Origin: Thalassospira marina
GTDB taxonomy: Bacteria; Pseudomonadota; Alphaproteobacteria; Rhodospirillales; Thalassospiraceae
Length of the DNA: 64,000 bases
Direction of reading: 5' to 3'
NCBI RefSeq assembly: GCF_002844375.1
Contig: NZ_CP024199.1
Coordinates: 3,264,001-3,328,000 of the forward strand
Shown here: one piece after another, positions 18,116 to 27,200 of the stretch
How positions within the stretch are numbered: the first letter of the stretch is position 1
How the letters are laid out: every line of letters starts with the position of its first letter
Translations under genes and position numbers: made by a program
The notes under the pieces: model-generated
Database searches by the model: none
What the model saw: only the letters and a program-made list of their open reading frames with translations
What the model was told of the DNA's origin: nothing

Positions 18116-18730
18116 ATGAAAACCACGCGACGCGATATTCTAACGAAAATGATTGTTGCATCCGGCCTGCTAACATTGCCACGGCTGGGCGCAAAGGCAG
18201 CAAAAGCAGCCGGTGCGCCCGATTTGGCAGGCCCGCTTTTAGATGCAACACCGGCCTGCCACGCCGATGGGCCCATCACCCTTTCCACCAGCGAAGGCCC
18301 CTACTTCAGCCCCGCCAGCCCGCAACGATCCGACATCCGCGAAGGTAAAAATAATGGCGTCGCACTTTTGGTTGGTGGTTATGTTTTAAACCGCGATTGC
18401 ACGCCGGTATCCCAGGCGCAAATTGAAATCTGGCAGGCGGATGATCGCGGCAAATATGACAATGACGGTTATTATCTGCGCGGGCACCAGATAACGGGGG
18501 ATGACGGCAAATGGGCGTTTTTGACCATTATCCCGGCGGCCTATCCCGGCCGTTGCCAGCATATCCATTTCAAGGTTCAGCGCCCCGGCGGGGCCGTTTT
18601 AACCAGCCAGGTTTTCTTTCCCAATGATCCGCTTCATGGGCGTGATTACCAGTTTGATGGCCGATTGCTGCTGAAAATGGATGAAACAGGCCCGCAAAAA
18701 ACAGGCCTGTTCAATTTTGTCCTGGCCTGA
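18116..18730 (+). CDS. Tat-exported intradiol ring-cleavage dioxygenase-like protein
   Basis: A 204-residue protein of the intradiol dioxygenase fold (catechol 1,2- and protocatechuate 3,4-dioxygenase). All four non-heme Fe(III) ligands are present: Y114 (RGKYDND), Y143 (PAAYPGR), H149 and H151 (QHIHFKV). The N-terminus carries a twin-arginine signal (MKTTRRDILTKMIVASGLLT), so it should work in the periplasm. It lies 78 bases after iorB on the same strand, probably in the same operon. Secreted members of this family are known but few are characterised; a catechol-like substrate is inference. Confidence 0.9.
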   Translation: MKTTRRDILTKMIVASGLLTLPRLGAKAAKAAGAPDLAGPLLDATPACHADGPITLSTSEGPYFSPASPQRSDIREGKNNGVALLVGGYVLNRDCTPVSQAQIEIWQADDRGKYDNDGYYLRGHQITGDDGKWAFLTIIPAAYPGRCQHIHFKVQRPGGAVLTSQVFFPNDPLHGRDYQFDGRLLLKMDETGPQKTGLFNFVLA

Positions 18731-18763
18731 TCAGGCCGTATTACCGGGTTTGAAGAACGACGC

Positions 18764-19840
18764 CTAGTTAAGGCGCTGTCCATTTTCTCTATCAAAAACA
18801 TGCACATGGGCCGGGGAAACGGCCAGATGCAGGTTTGACCCCGCAGGGGCGTCAAACCGTTCGGTCAGGGCAACCGTCACGGGTTTGTCGGCATTGCGCC
18901 CGTATAAATGGGTTTCGGCACCGGTTGGTTCGATCAGATCAAGGGTAAAGGGAATGGTGCCGGTCGTGCCTTCCGCCGCAATTTTCAAATGTTCGGGGCG
19001 CAAACCCACCGTAACGGCGGCCCCTGCCGGGGCATCAATGGCATCGCCAACACGCAGCAGGGCATTTTCGGTGCGCACCAGTGCGCCACTGGCATCACGT
19101 TCCAAAATGCCATCCATCAGGTTCATTGACGGGGAACCAATAAAGGTGGCAACGAAGATATTGGCAGGGCGATCATATACTTCCAGCGGGGCGCCAACCT
19201 GTTCGATCTTGCCGTGATTTAAAATCACGATCCGGTCAGACATGGTCATCGCTTCCATCTGGTCGTGCGTCACATAGATGGCTGTTGTGCCCAACCGGCG
19301 TTGCAGGGCGCGAATTTCAACGCGCATCTGCACCCGCAATTTGGCATCCAGGTTTGATAGCGGTTCGTCAAACAGGAAAACCTGGGGACGGCGGACAATG
19401 GCACGCCCCATGGCAACACGCTGGCGCTGCCCACCTGAAAGGGCCTTTGGCAAGCGATCCAGATAGGGCGACAGGTTCAGCATTTTTGCCACATCTTCGA
19501 CAGCCGGGCGGATTTCGGCCTTGGGCACATTTCGCAATTTAAGGCTGAAACCCATATTTTCCGCGACGGTCAAATGCGGATAAAGAGCATAATTCTGAAA
19601 AACCATTGCCATGTCGCGGTCCTTGGGGGCCACGTCATTAATGACGCGGCCATCCACGGCGACGGTTCCATCGGTGATTTCTTCAAGGCCGGCAATCATC
19701 CGCAACAAGGTGGATTTCCCGCAACCGGACTCGCCGATCAGCGAAACAAATTCGCCGTCATTGATGGTCAGATCCAGGCCGTGAAGTACTTCCACGTTGC
19801 CATAGTTCTTTTTCAGATTAGAGGTGGTCAGATTGGCCAT
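18764..19840 (-). CDS. Carbohydrate ABC transporter ATP-binding protein (UgpC/MsmK type)
   Basis: A 358-residue ATPase of the CUT1 sugar-importer class. Walker A is GESGCGKST, the signature is LSGGQRQR and Walker B is VFLFDEPLSNLDAKLR. The C-terminal MalK-type regulatory domain contains GLRPEHLKI. ATG 19840, preceded by GGAG, is used rather than an upstream in-frame opening. It is the last gene of the minus-strand amino-sugar operon and should energise the two permeases at 20880-22663. Confidence 0.95.
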   Translation of the reverse strand: MANLTTSNLKKNYGNVEVLHGLDLTINDGEFVSLIGESGCGKSTLLRMIAGLEEITDGTVAVDGRVINDVAPKDRDMAMVFQNYALYPHLTVAENMGFSLKLRNVPKAEIRPAVEDVAKMLNLSPYLDRLPKALSGGQRQRVAMGRAIVRRPQVFLFDEPLSNLDAKLRVQMRVEIRALQRRLGTTAIYVTHDQMEAMTMSDRIVILNHGKIEQVGAPLEVYDRPANIFVATFIGSPSMNLMDGILERDASGALVRTENALLRVGDAIDAPAGAAVTVGLRPEHLKIAAEGTTGTIPFTLDLIEPTGAETHLYGRNADKPVTVALTERFDAPAGSNLHLAVSPAHVHVFDRENGQRLN

Positions 19841-19892
19841 TGAAGAACTCCGAACAGAGGAAGCGGCCCTGCCGCCCCCAAAACAGCAAGGC

Positions 19893-20846
19893 TTAAGACA
19901 GAACGACAACTTTGGTCAGGTGACGTGGCGCAGTGGTATCCAGGTTCTTGAACTGGGCAATACGTTCGCCAAATACCTGCAAGGCAGGCAACATTTCAAT
20001 CACACGGGCCAGCCCGGTTTCCGCAAGCGGGATCGAAATATCACCCGGCCCGCCAAGACCAATAACCTTGCCGCCCTTATCCTGGATTTCTTTTGCCAGT
20101 TTTGCTTCTTCGGCGGCGGTATCGGCACTGTAAAGCAACACCACCAGCGAGTTTTCATCAATCAGGCTGATCGGCCCGTGACGATATTCCATCGGGTGGA
20201 AGGTCTGGGCGTAGCTCAGGCTCATTTCCTGAAGTTTCAGGGCACCTTCGGCGGCAATGCCATAATGCGCACCCGCGCCCAGATAAACAAAATGTCCGCG
20301 CCCGTTAACGAAATCAGCGTCAACCGCACCCAATTGCGCCAACGGCTTTTGCGCCAGTTCGGTGATCGAGGATGCAATATCGGCCCCGGCAAGACGCAAA
20401 CCGGCAATCAGCATCAGCGATGCCGACGAGGTCATGACAACGCCTTCTTCCCCGTGGGTGGGCAGATAAACGGTTTCGCTGGCAGCAACATCAATCGAGC
20501 TTCCCTTTTCACAGGTCAGCGCGATGGTCCGAATGCCGTTTTTACGGCTGTAATCCACCGCCTGGACTGTTTCGGTCGATTCACCGCTGCGCGAGAGGGC
20601 AACAACACAAACATCGTCGCGTTTGGCGAGATAGGCCGAAGCACGACGTGCCCATTCACCGCCGGGAACGGCCAGGGCATTGCGCCCGCCAATGTTAAAT
20701 GCCGATGCAATGGCCTGTGCCAGATAATAGGATGTGCCACATCCGACCACAACGACAGTGCCCTCGGTTAGCGCAGGCAAATCGGCGGTGATTGCACCTT
20801 CCCAATAGGCGAACTGCTCAACGATGACGCGCTCGGTCACATTCAT
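19893..20846 (-). CDS. SIS-domain sugar isomerase/deaminase (AgaS/GlmS-like)
   Basis: A 317-residue cytoplasmic protein with two SIS (sugar isomerase) domains. The first has VVGCGTSYYLAQ and LSRSGESTETVQA, the second has YLGAGAHYGIAAEGALKLQEMS and the MEYRHGP motif of glucosamine-6-phosphate synthase isomerase halves. It lacks the glutamine amidotransferase domain. In this context (sugar kinase, ABC importer, GatZ) it may deaminate and isomerise galactosamine- or glucosamine-6-phosphate, as AgaS does. ATG 20846 follows AAAAGGA. The exact sugar is inferred from neighbours. Confidence 0.88.
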   Translation of the reverse strand: MNVTERVIVEQFAYWEGAITADLPALTEGTVVVVGCGTSYYLAQAIASAFNIGGRNALAVPGGEWARRASAYLAKRDDVCVVALSRSGESTETVQAVDYSRKNGIRTIALTCEKGSSIDVAASETVYLPTHGEEGVVMTSSASLMLIAGLRLAGADIASSITELAQKPLAQLGAVDADFVNGRGHFVYLGAGAHYGIAAEGALKLQEMSLSYAQTFHPMEYRHGPISLIDENSLVVLLYSADTAAEEAKLAKEIQDKGGKVIGLGGPGDISIPLAETGLARVIEMLPALQVFGERIAQFKNLDTTAPRHLTKVVVLS

Positions 20847-20879
20847 TTCAGGATCCTTTTTGTACAAGCGTAAAGATCG

Positions 20880-21758
20880 TTATTTGGTTGCGCCGGCCAT
20901 CAGGCCGCTGACCAGAAAACGATTGAGGAAAAGCACCACCAGAACCGGCGGAATGATTGCGATAATGCCCGCGGCATTGATCAGCCCGTAATCCACGTAA
21001 TTGCGGCTGACAAATTCGGGGATCAGAACGGTAAGGGGTTTGGTTTCCAGTGTTGGTGAAAACACCAGCGGCACCAAAAACTGCCCCCAGGCATTCAGGA
21101 ATGTAATAATCGCCGATGCGATCAACCCCGGGGCTGCCAGCGGCATAATGATCCGAACCAGCGTATAAACACGCCCTGCCCCGTCCATCCATGCTGCTTC
21201 TTCAAGCGAAAGCGGCATGGCCTGATAGACACTTCGCATCAGCCACAGGGCAAGCGGCAGAAAAGCCGACACATAAATCAGCGTGACACCGACATAGGTA
21301 TCAACCAGATGCATCGCGATCATCAGCCGATAAAGCGGGATCATGACGGTATAGGCCGGAATGGCCAGTGTGCCGACGACCACAAAAAACAGAATGTTGC
21401 GGCCCGGAAATTTCAGCCGGACAAAGGCATAAGCCGCAAAAGCCGCAATCAGCACGGTAACGAAAGTCGCAGCCAATGACGTCACGACACTATTGATAAT
21501 GGCGCGTGAAAATTGCGGCCAGACTGATGCAACCTTGTTGCCCTGTGACATGCTGGTACTGCCAAACAGCTTGGCATAATGTTCCAGCGTCATGTCGGAC
21601 GGCCAAAAATGCGGTTCAGCCGAAATCAGATCGGTCGGCGAGGTAAAACTGGTTGCCAGCGACCAGTAGATCGGCCCGACTGACCACAAAACCAGCACCA
21701 GCACGGCAATCGCGGTTCCAATTTTACCACTGGCAAAGACAAATTTACGGTGTGCCAT
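20880..21758 (-). CDS. Carbohydrate ABC transporter permease (MalG type)
   Basis: A 292-residue inner-membrane protein with six predicted helices. The EAA coupling motif is EEAAWMDGAGRVYTLVRIIMPLAAPG. It starts on the TGATG that ends the partner permease gene, so the two are translationally coupled. It forms the channel of the CUT1 importer with the next permease. Confidence 0.93.
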   Translation of the reverse strand: MAHRKFVFASGKIGTAIAVLVLVLWSVGPIYWSLATSFTSPTDLISAEPHFWPSDMTLEHYAKLFGSTSMSQGNKVASVWPQFSRAIINSVVTSLAATFVTVLIAAFAAYAFVRLKFPGRNILFFVVVGTLAIPAYTVMIPLYRLMIAMHLVDTYVGVTLIYVSAFLPLALWLMRSVYQAMPLSLEEAAWMDGAGRVYTLVRIIMPLAAPGLIASAIITFLNAWGQFLVPLVFSPTLETKPLTVLIPEFVSRNYVDYGLINAAGIIAIIPPVLVVLFLNRFLVSGLMAGATK

Positions 21759-22663
21759 CAGTCAAACCTCGTTTCGCGGTAAACCTTGAGAACGTAAATC
21801 AGCGACACCAGCAGGGATGCCAGCATGGCCAGCAGCGACAACGCCATACCAAGCGAGAATTTGAGGTTCTGGAAGGCATCCAGATAAACCTGGATAATGA
21901 CGGTTCGGGTATCGAGGCTGGCGCGATTAAGGATCCAGGCTTCGTCAAACAGATTGAAGGCAAAGACGGTAGACTGGCTAAGCGCGATGGCAAGGCCACC
22001 CGATATCAGCGGCAGGGTGATCAGGCGAAAACATTTGAGCGAACTGGCACCATCAAGGCGCGCGGCCTGATAAAGATCCTTTGGGATGCTTTGCAATGCC
22101 GCCAGCAGGATGATCGCGGTTAACGGCATCATGCGCCAGACATGCACAAGCGTTACCAGAAACAGCATGACATGGCGGTCATTGAAAAACAGCGCCGGTC
22201 CGGTCAGTAACCCGGTGGAATGCAAAAACCCAGTCAGCAGGCCATAGCTGGGATTGTAAATCCACATCCACACCACGGCATTGACGACAGGCGGCAAACA
22301 CCAGGGCAGCACCACGGCCGCCAGCAGCCAGCGACGACCAATTGTCACCTTGTTAAGCAGCAACGCCGTGCCAAGCCCGCCAAGCGTTTCAAGGACAACA
22401 GCCATCACAACATAGTAAAAGGTATTCACCCAGGACTGGTTGACTGTCGTGCTGGAAAACAGGTCAATATAGTTTTTAAAGCCGACAAACGGCGTTCCGG
22501 CACGCATCGGGCTGACGCTATAGACGCTGTCGATCATTGTCGAAACCAGCGGCAGAAGAACCAGCCCCCCCATTATCACGACCATGGGGATGACAAAGGC
22601 AATACCGAGGGATGCCTCGCCGCCGAAACGGCGAGGTTTTTCACGTGTTAATGCTAGGGCCAT
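21758..22663 (-). CDS. Carbohydrate ABC transporter permease (MalF type)
   Basis: A 301-residue inner-membrane permease. The coupling motif is YQAARLDGASSLKCFRLITLPLISGG. The short N-terminus is polar (LTREKPRRFGGEASL) and is followed by helix 1. A GGAGG-like site (ACCTCCAG in the complement) precedes the ATG. It is 23 bases from the binding-protein gene and overlaps the MalG-type gene by one base. Confidence 0.93.
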   Translation of the reverse strand: MALALTREKPRRFGGEASLGIAFVIPMVVIMGGLVLLPLVSTMIDSVYSVSPMRAGTPFVGFKNYIDLFSSTTVNQSWVNTFYYVVMAVVLETLGGLGTALLLNKVTIGRRWLLAAVVLPWCLPPVVNAVVWMWIYNPSYGLLTGFLHSTGLLTGPALFFNDRHVMLFLVTLVHVWRMMPLTAIILLAALQSIPKDLYQAARLDGASSLKCFRLITLPLISGGLAIALSQSTVFAFNLFDEAWILNRASLDTRTVIIQVYLDAFQNLKFSLGMALSLLAMLASLLVSLIYVLKVYRETRFD

Positions 22664-22686
22664 TACTGGAGGTTCCTTGCGTCCGC

Positions 22687-23961
22687 TTACTGCTGGGACG
22701 CCGTTTCTGCTGCATCAGCAATTTGCGCGAGGGCGTCTTCAACGCTGATCTGGTCTTTGGCAGCCTGATTGATCGCCGTGGAAACTGCCGAAGAAAATTC
22801 GGGATACCAGCCCGGTGTTCCATCCGCAAAAAGCGGTTCAACACTGGCGGCCTGTTCCAAAAGGACCTTGCCGTCTTTAAGCTTGCCCTGTTCTTCAAGC
22901 TGTTTAAGAACACTTAAACGCGGCGGCAGATTGCCCAAGGCGTTATAGCTGTTCATCTGGGTTTCGGGCTTTAACATCCATTTGATAAAGGCCACCGCCG
23001 CATCGTGGTTTTCCGCCGAAACCGGTACGCCAATTGCCTCGGGCAGACCAATGGTGCGGGTTTTACCGTTAACCGAAGGCATCAGGGCTGCGGCAACATC
23101 ATCGGCCACCTGCGATTTTGACGGATCGGAATAAACAGACAGGTTGCCTGCCCAGCCCGCAATATCAAACGAAACCTTGCCGCTTTTAAACAGTTCCTGA
23201 ACATCAACATCCTTCAAACCGGTTGCCGATGGATCAATCAAACCATCCTTAAGCGCCTGGATTTCAAAGCTGAGCGCCTTGTACCCGCCAGACTGCGGAT
23301 CAAGAAATTGCGGTTTGAAATCCTTGTCAAACAGATCACCGCCAAATGCCTTGGTCAGCAAATACCATGCTGTTGATGTGCCTTCAGTTGCCGAAAGCGG
23401 AAGACCAATCGGGTAATCGGCAAGGTTGGCATCCTTGATGGCCTTTGCCGCTTTCAAAAGGTCATCTGGCGTGGCCGGTGCCTGTTTGATCCCGGCCTTT
23501 TCAAGCTGGGTTTTATTGTAAATCAGGACACGGAAGTCGTTATTGTAAGGAACTGCCAGAAGCTTGCCATCGAAATTAAAGATTTTCGATGTCGGCACAT
23601 CCTTGATCACGTCTTCGGAAAAATCATCATTTAGCGGGCTGTACCAGCCTGCCGCGCCAAACTGGCCAACCCAGGACCAGTCCACTTCGGTTGCGCTGGC
23701 CGGGGCGGTATTGGCGATCATGGAGGTCACGACTTTGGTATGGATTTCATCCCAGCCAAGGGTCTGGCTGCTGAGATTGATACCGGTTTCGGCCTCGAAC
23801 TGATCTGTCATTTCCTTGGGGAAAGTTCCCCAGGGCGGCAGAAGAACAGAAAGGTCCTGCCCTTCAAGGGGTTTTGCATCATCAGCCAGTGCGCTACCCG
23901 CGACACCAACCTGCAGCATGGTTGCAGCCGCCAGTGCTGCAAGGAATGTCCGTCTTTTCAT
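22687..23961 (-). CDS. Sugar ABC transporter substrate-binding protein
   Basis: A 424-residue family 1 extracellular solute-binding protein. The Sec signal peptide is MKRRTFLAALAAATMLQVGV with cleavage after ALA near residue 26. The mature part has the family features ALPSVNG/AIGVPVSAENHDAAVAFIKWML. ATG 23961 follows a very strong AAGGAGG and is chosen over an upstream ATG at 24000 inside the kinase gene. It presents the sugar, likely an amino sugar or galactitol-like compound, to the permeases at 20880-22663. Confidence 0.94.
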   Translation of the reverse strand: MKRRTFLAALAAATMLQVGVAGSALADDAKPLEGQDLSVLLPPWGTFPKEMTDQFEAETGINLSSQTLGWDEIHTKVVTSMIANTAPASATEVDWSWVGQFGAAGWYSPLNDDFSEDVIKDVPTSKIFNFDGKLLAVPYNNDFRVLIYNKTQLEKAGIKQAPATPDDLLKAAKAIKDANLADYPIGLPLSATEGTSTAWYLLTKAFGGDLFDKDFKPQFLDPQSGGYKALSFEIQALKDGLIDPSATGLKDVDVQELFKSGKVSFDIAGWAGNLSVYSDPSKSQVADDVAAALMPSVNGKTRTIGLPEAIGVPVSAENHDAAVAFIKWMLKPETQMNSYNALGNLPPRLSVLKQLEEQGKLKDGKVLLEQAASVEPLFADGTPGWYPEFSSAVSTAINQAAKDQISVEDALAQIADAAETASQQ

Positions 23962-23977
23962 GATATTTGCCTCCTTA

Positions 23978-24925
23978 TTATATTGATTGAAAAGCTTCAT
24001 TCAGGGACATGGACAGGCCTTCGATGAAGGCCTTATCGGTGTTCCAGCCCGCCAGTTGCGCAGCGCGCAACACAGCACCCCCAACAGGTGGCAAAACAGG
24101 GGAAACTGGTCGTGACCCAACCCGGTCACACACACCGTTTAAAACATACGCATTGGCAAACACACCGCCGGCATAGCTCCAAGGCAGGGAGGAACCGGCA
24201 TCCAGCCTGCGTTGCGCGGCACTTACATGCGCCGCCAGGCAATCACAGGCGCGATCAAGAATTTCGCGCGCATCCGACACACCCTGGTCGGCAAGCCCAG
24301 CCGTTATACGGGCAATGGCAGCAATCGATGATCGCCTGTTTTCAACGCCGTAAACCCAGTCGATCAACTGATGTTCGGCCAATCCCATTTCGGCCAGCAG
24401 GGCATGGGCAAACGGCATTGCATCGCTGCGCCCATCCAGCGCCATACTGGCAAGGCCCAGGCTTTCGCGGCCAATCCAGAAGGCACTACCTTCATCACCA
24501 AAACCATCGCCCCAACCGCCAATCCGGTAATGCGGGTCGTTTGTGCCATTCAAACTGGCCCACGCCATGGACCCCGTACCCGATAACACAAGCACACCAG
24601 CCGCCCCGGCAAAGGCACCATCAAAGGCAATGCGCACATCGTTTTGCACCAGAACGGGGCATGGCAATACCTGGCTTGCCAGTTCAGACTGCCGGGCTGA
24701 AAGGGCAAGAAGCTCGTCATGAAAGGGCAGGCCTGCCACAGCGGCTTTTAACCCCGGTTTTTGCAGGGCTGGCGCGACCATTTCCAAAAACAGGTCCTGC
24801 CAGTTTTCCTGTGCTGTCGGGTCAAGGCTGGGCCCGGCCCGCAGGCTGGTTACCGCCCCGCTGGCATCTGCCATGGCCGCCAGTGTTTTGGTGCCTCCGG
24901 CATCAAGGGCGAGAACATATTCCAT
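23978..24925 (-). CDS. BadF/BadG-type sugar kinase (N-acetylglucosamine kinase-like)
   Basis: A 315-residue ASKHA-fold kinase. The phosphate-1 motif is LALDAGGTKTLAAM at the N-terminus and the phosphate-2/adenosine region has VLSGTGSMAWA and GGWGDGFGDEGSAFWIG, typical of N-acetylglucosamine kinases. It should phosphorylate the sugar brought in by the ABC importer. The ATG at 24925 lies two bases after the deoR stop (TAG-GG-ATG), implying coupling. Its sugar (GlcNAc, GalNAc, galactosamine) is unproven. Confidence 0.9.
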   Translation of the reverse strand: MEYVLALDAGGTKTLAAMADASGAVTSLRAGPSLDPTAQENWQDLFLEMVAPALQKPGLKAAVAGLPFHDELLALSARQSELASQVLPCPVLVQNDVRIAFDGAFAGAAGVLVLSGTGSMAWASLNGTNDPHYRIGGWGDGFGDEGSAFWIGRESLGLASMALDGRSDAMPFAHALLAEMGLAEHQLIDWVYGVENRRSSIAAIARITAGLADQGVSDAREILDRACDCLAAHVSAAQRRLDAGSSLPWSYAGGVFANAYVLNGVCDRVGSRPVSPVLPPVGGAVLRAAQLAGWNTDKAFIEGLSMSLNEAFQSI

Positions 24926-24927
24926 CC

Positions 24928-25707
24928 CTATTCCGCGTCCCCAAACGCAACAGCCGTAAGGGGGGCGGCAATGTCGTTCAAACGGGTGCGCCATTCATCG
25001 GACAGGGCGTCGTCGGTAATGACATGCATTTCCCGACTGACCGGGGCAACACGGTAGGTCAGACGGTTGCCAAATTTCGATGAATCCACCAGCAGGGCCG
25101 TTTTGGACGACCGCGCAATCATCAGTTCGTTTACGCGTGCTTCGTGGTCATCAAGGCTGTAAAGGCAGCCATCATTGGCAATGGCCCCGGCCCCCAAAAA
25201 CAGTTGGTCAAACCACAAACGTTCCAACGTCAATTCAGCAATCGGGCCAACCATTGATGCGTTTTCCGGGCGTAACTGCCCGCCGATCAATGTTACGCGA
25301 ATATCGGGCACATCCATCAAAACCTGCGCCACGGTCACGCAGTTGGTGAAAACCGACAGCGGCATCGGATCAAGACGCAAACGTTTGGCGATTTGCAAAA
25401 CAGTCGTGCCTGCATCCAGGAAAACGCTGCTTTTGGGCACCAGCAATTCATAGGCAGCATCGGCAATGGCGCGCTTTGCCGCCAGGTTGGAACTTTCGCG
25501 CTGTTCAAAGCCAACTTCGATCCCGACTGCATCGGCAATGCGTGCGCCACCATGGCTGCGCACAATGGCACCCTGCGTTTCCAGCGCCAGCAAATCACGC
25601 CGTACCGTTGCCAGTGATGCGCCAACTTCGTCAGCAATGTCCTGAATATGGCTGAAGCCATGATTGTAAAGATATTGCCGAATGGCTGACAGCCGATCGC
25701 CCTTCAT
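24928..25707 (-). CDS. DeoR-family sugar-phosphate-responsive repressor
   Basis: A 259-residue DeoR/GlpR-type regulator. The N-terminal helix-turn-helix is IQDIADEVGASLATVRRDLLALE (about residues 18-40), followed by the DeoRC sugar-phosphate-binding domain with FLDAGTT and GAGAIANDG. ATG 25707 follows GGAGG at a slightly long distance. It is first in the operon running to 18764 and diverges from the gatZ-like gene. The inverted repeats at 25749-25828 are probably its operators. Confidence 0.94.
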   Translation of the reverse strand: MKGDRLSAIRQYLYNHGFSHIQDIADEVGASLATVRRDLLALETQGAIVRSHGGARIADAVGIEVGFEQRESSNLAAKRAIADAAYELLVPKSSVFLDAGTTVLQIAKRLRLDPMPLSVFTNCVTVAQVLMDVPDIRVTLIGGQLRPENASMVGPIAELTLERLWFDQLFLGAGAIANDGCLYSLDDHEARVNELMIARSSKTALLVDSSKFGNRLTYRVAPVSREMHVITDDALSDEWRTRLNDIAAPLTAVAFGDAE

Positions 25708-25748
25708 CGAAATTCCGCCTCCCGTGTGAACCTGATAACCCCACAATC

Positions 25749-25828
25749 CGATCATAAAAAATCATTGTCAAGATTTTTTATGATCGAATATAAATCAAAA
25801 ACGTCATGTAATTGACGTTTTATGATCG
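25749..25828. promoter_or_regulatory. Repeated operator for the DeoR regulator
   Basis: The divergent deoR/gatZ spacer has a perfect 15-base inverted repeat, CGATCATAAAAAATC (25749-25763) and GATTTTTTATGATCG (25772-25786), spacer 8. A third half-site TTTTATGATCG sits at 25818-25828, 42 bases after the equivalent 25776-25786 copy. A second palindrome, AAAACGTCA/TGACGTTTT (25798-25821), lies between them. Assignment to DeoR rests on position. Confidence 0.8.
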
Positions 25829-25850
25829 AAACCAACCGAAAGTAAGCAAG

Positions 25851-27125
25851 ATGACGTACAATCCATTTCTGGAAATGCTGCGATCACGTGCCGACGGAGA
25901 GATAACGGGGATCCCTTCAATCTGTTCTTCACACCCGCTTGTCATTGAGGCGGCATTGATTGAAGGCAAGGCAAACCAGACACCGGTGCTGATTGAAGCG
26001 ACCTGCAACCAGGTCAATCAGGAGGGCGGATATACGGGCATGACGCCGTCCGACTTTCGCCAGTATGTGGAACAGATCGCGCAAAAAACCGGGTTTGATC
26101 CGGCGCAGTTGCTGCTGGGGGGCGATCATTTGGGCCCCAACCCGTGGAAGGACCAACCTGCTGAAGAAGCAATGAAAAAAGCCGAAATCCTGATTGCGCA
26201 ATATGCGCAGGCAGGGTTTGTCAAAATCCATCTTGATGCATCTATGTCCTGCCAGGATGACCCGGTGCCCCTGCCTGATGCGATCATCGCCGAACGTTCG
26301 GCACGGCTGGCACGCATTGCCGAACAAAGCTGTCGCGGTGAAAAACCGGTTTACATTATCGGCACCGAAGTCCCCATTCCCGGGGGCGCGATGGAGGCAC
26401 TGGACCATCTGGAAGTGACATCGCCGCAGGATGCTATTGCCACATATGAGGCCCACCACGAAGCCTTTGCCAAACTGGGATTACAGGATGCATTTTCCCG
26501 CGTGATTGGCCTTGTGGTGCAGCCCGGTGTGGAATTTGGCAATGAAAATGTCGTGTATTACGACCCCCAAGCCGCAACCGACCTAAGTGCAGCGCTTAGC
26601 CAGCTTCCCGGCATTGCCTTTGAGGCCCATTCCACCGATTACCAACCGGAAACCGCACTTTCCGATCTGGTTCGTGATGGATTTGCGATTTTGAAAGTCG
26701 GCCCCGGCGTAACCTTTGCCATGCGCGAAGCCCTTTATGGCCTTGATAAAATCGCTACTTTTCTGGACCACAGCCCGGAAAAGGACTCGCTTGAAGAACA
26801 GCTTGAACAATTGATGCAGGCGGACCCCAAATATTGGGAAAAATACTATCACGGCGATGACCAGGCCCGCCGCCTGCAGCGGCATTTTTCCTATAGCGAT
26901 CGCATCCGCTATTACTGGCCATCGGAAATTGCACGCAAGGCCGTGGATGGATTACTGGCACGCCTTGAAAAATATACGCTGCCCGAAACACTGATCAGCC
27001 AGTTTTTGCCCCGCCTTTACCCGCATTATGCCGCACAAAAAAGCAAACCATCGGCGCACAACCTGATCATTGAGATGATCCGGCTGGTGATTCGCGATTA
27101 TGAAAAGGCCTGCCGCCGGATTTAA
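25851..27125 (+). CDS. GatZ/KbaZ-like D-tagatose-bisphosphate aldolase-associated protein
   Basis: A 424-residue protein of the GatZ/KbaZ/AgaZ family, needed with the class II aldolase GatY/KbaY to cleave D-tagatose 1,6-bisphosphate in galactitol and GalNAc catabolism. Features include the opening GIPSICSSHPLVIEAAL, LLGGDHLGPNPW, KIHLDASMSC, and the later HSTDYQ and LKVGPG segments. The TIM-barrel fold is implied. No gatY or tagatose-6-phosphate kinase gene is present in the window. ATG 25851 is preferred to an upstream TTG at 25812. It diverges from deoR and ends at a strong terminator. Confidence 0.92.
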   Translation: MTYNPFLEMLRSRADGEITGIPSICSSHPLVIEAALIEGKANQTPVLIEATCNQVNQEGGYTGMTPSDFRQYVEQIAQKTGFDPAQLLLGGDHLGPNPWKDQPAEEAMKKAEILIAQYAQAGFVKIHLDASMSCQDDPVPLPDAIIAERSARLARIAEQSCRGEKPVYIIGTEVPIPGGAMEALDHLEVTSPQDAIATYEAHHEAFAKLGLQDAFSRVIGLVVQPGVEFGNENVVYYDPQAATDLSAALSQLPGIAFEAHSTDYQPETALSDLVRDGFAILKVGPGVTFAMREALYGLDKIATFLDHSPEKDSLEEQLEQLMQADPKYWEKYYHGDDQARRLQRHFSYSDRIRYYWPSEIARKAVDGLLARLEKYTLPETLISQFLPRLYPHYAAQKSKPSAHNLIIEMIRLVIRDYEKACRRI

Positions 27126-27200
27126 CCCGCGATGAAACCGCCAAAGTGGTGAAACGCCACGCCACAAACGGGCAAAACCGGCAGGCATTTTCATCGCAAT

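Noticed and set aside
19824..20771. 315-codon plus-strand frame opposite the SIS-domain gene
   Set aside because: Mirror frame of a well-supported gene, with no recognisable motif.
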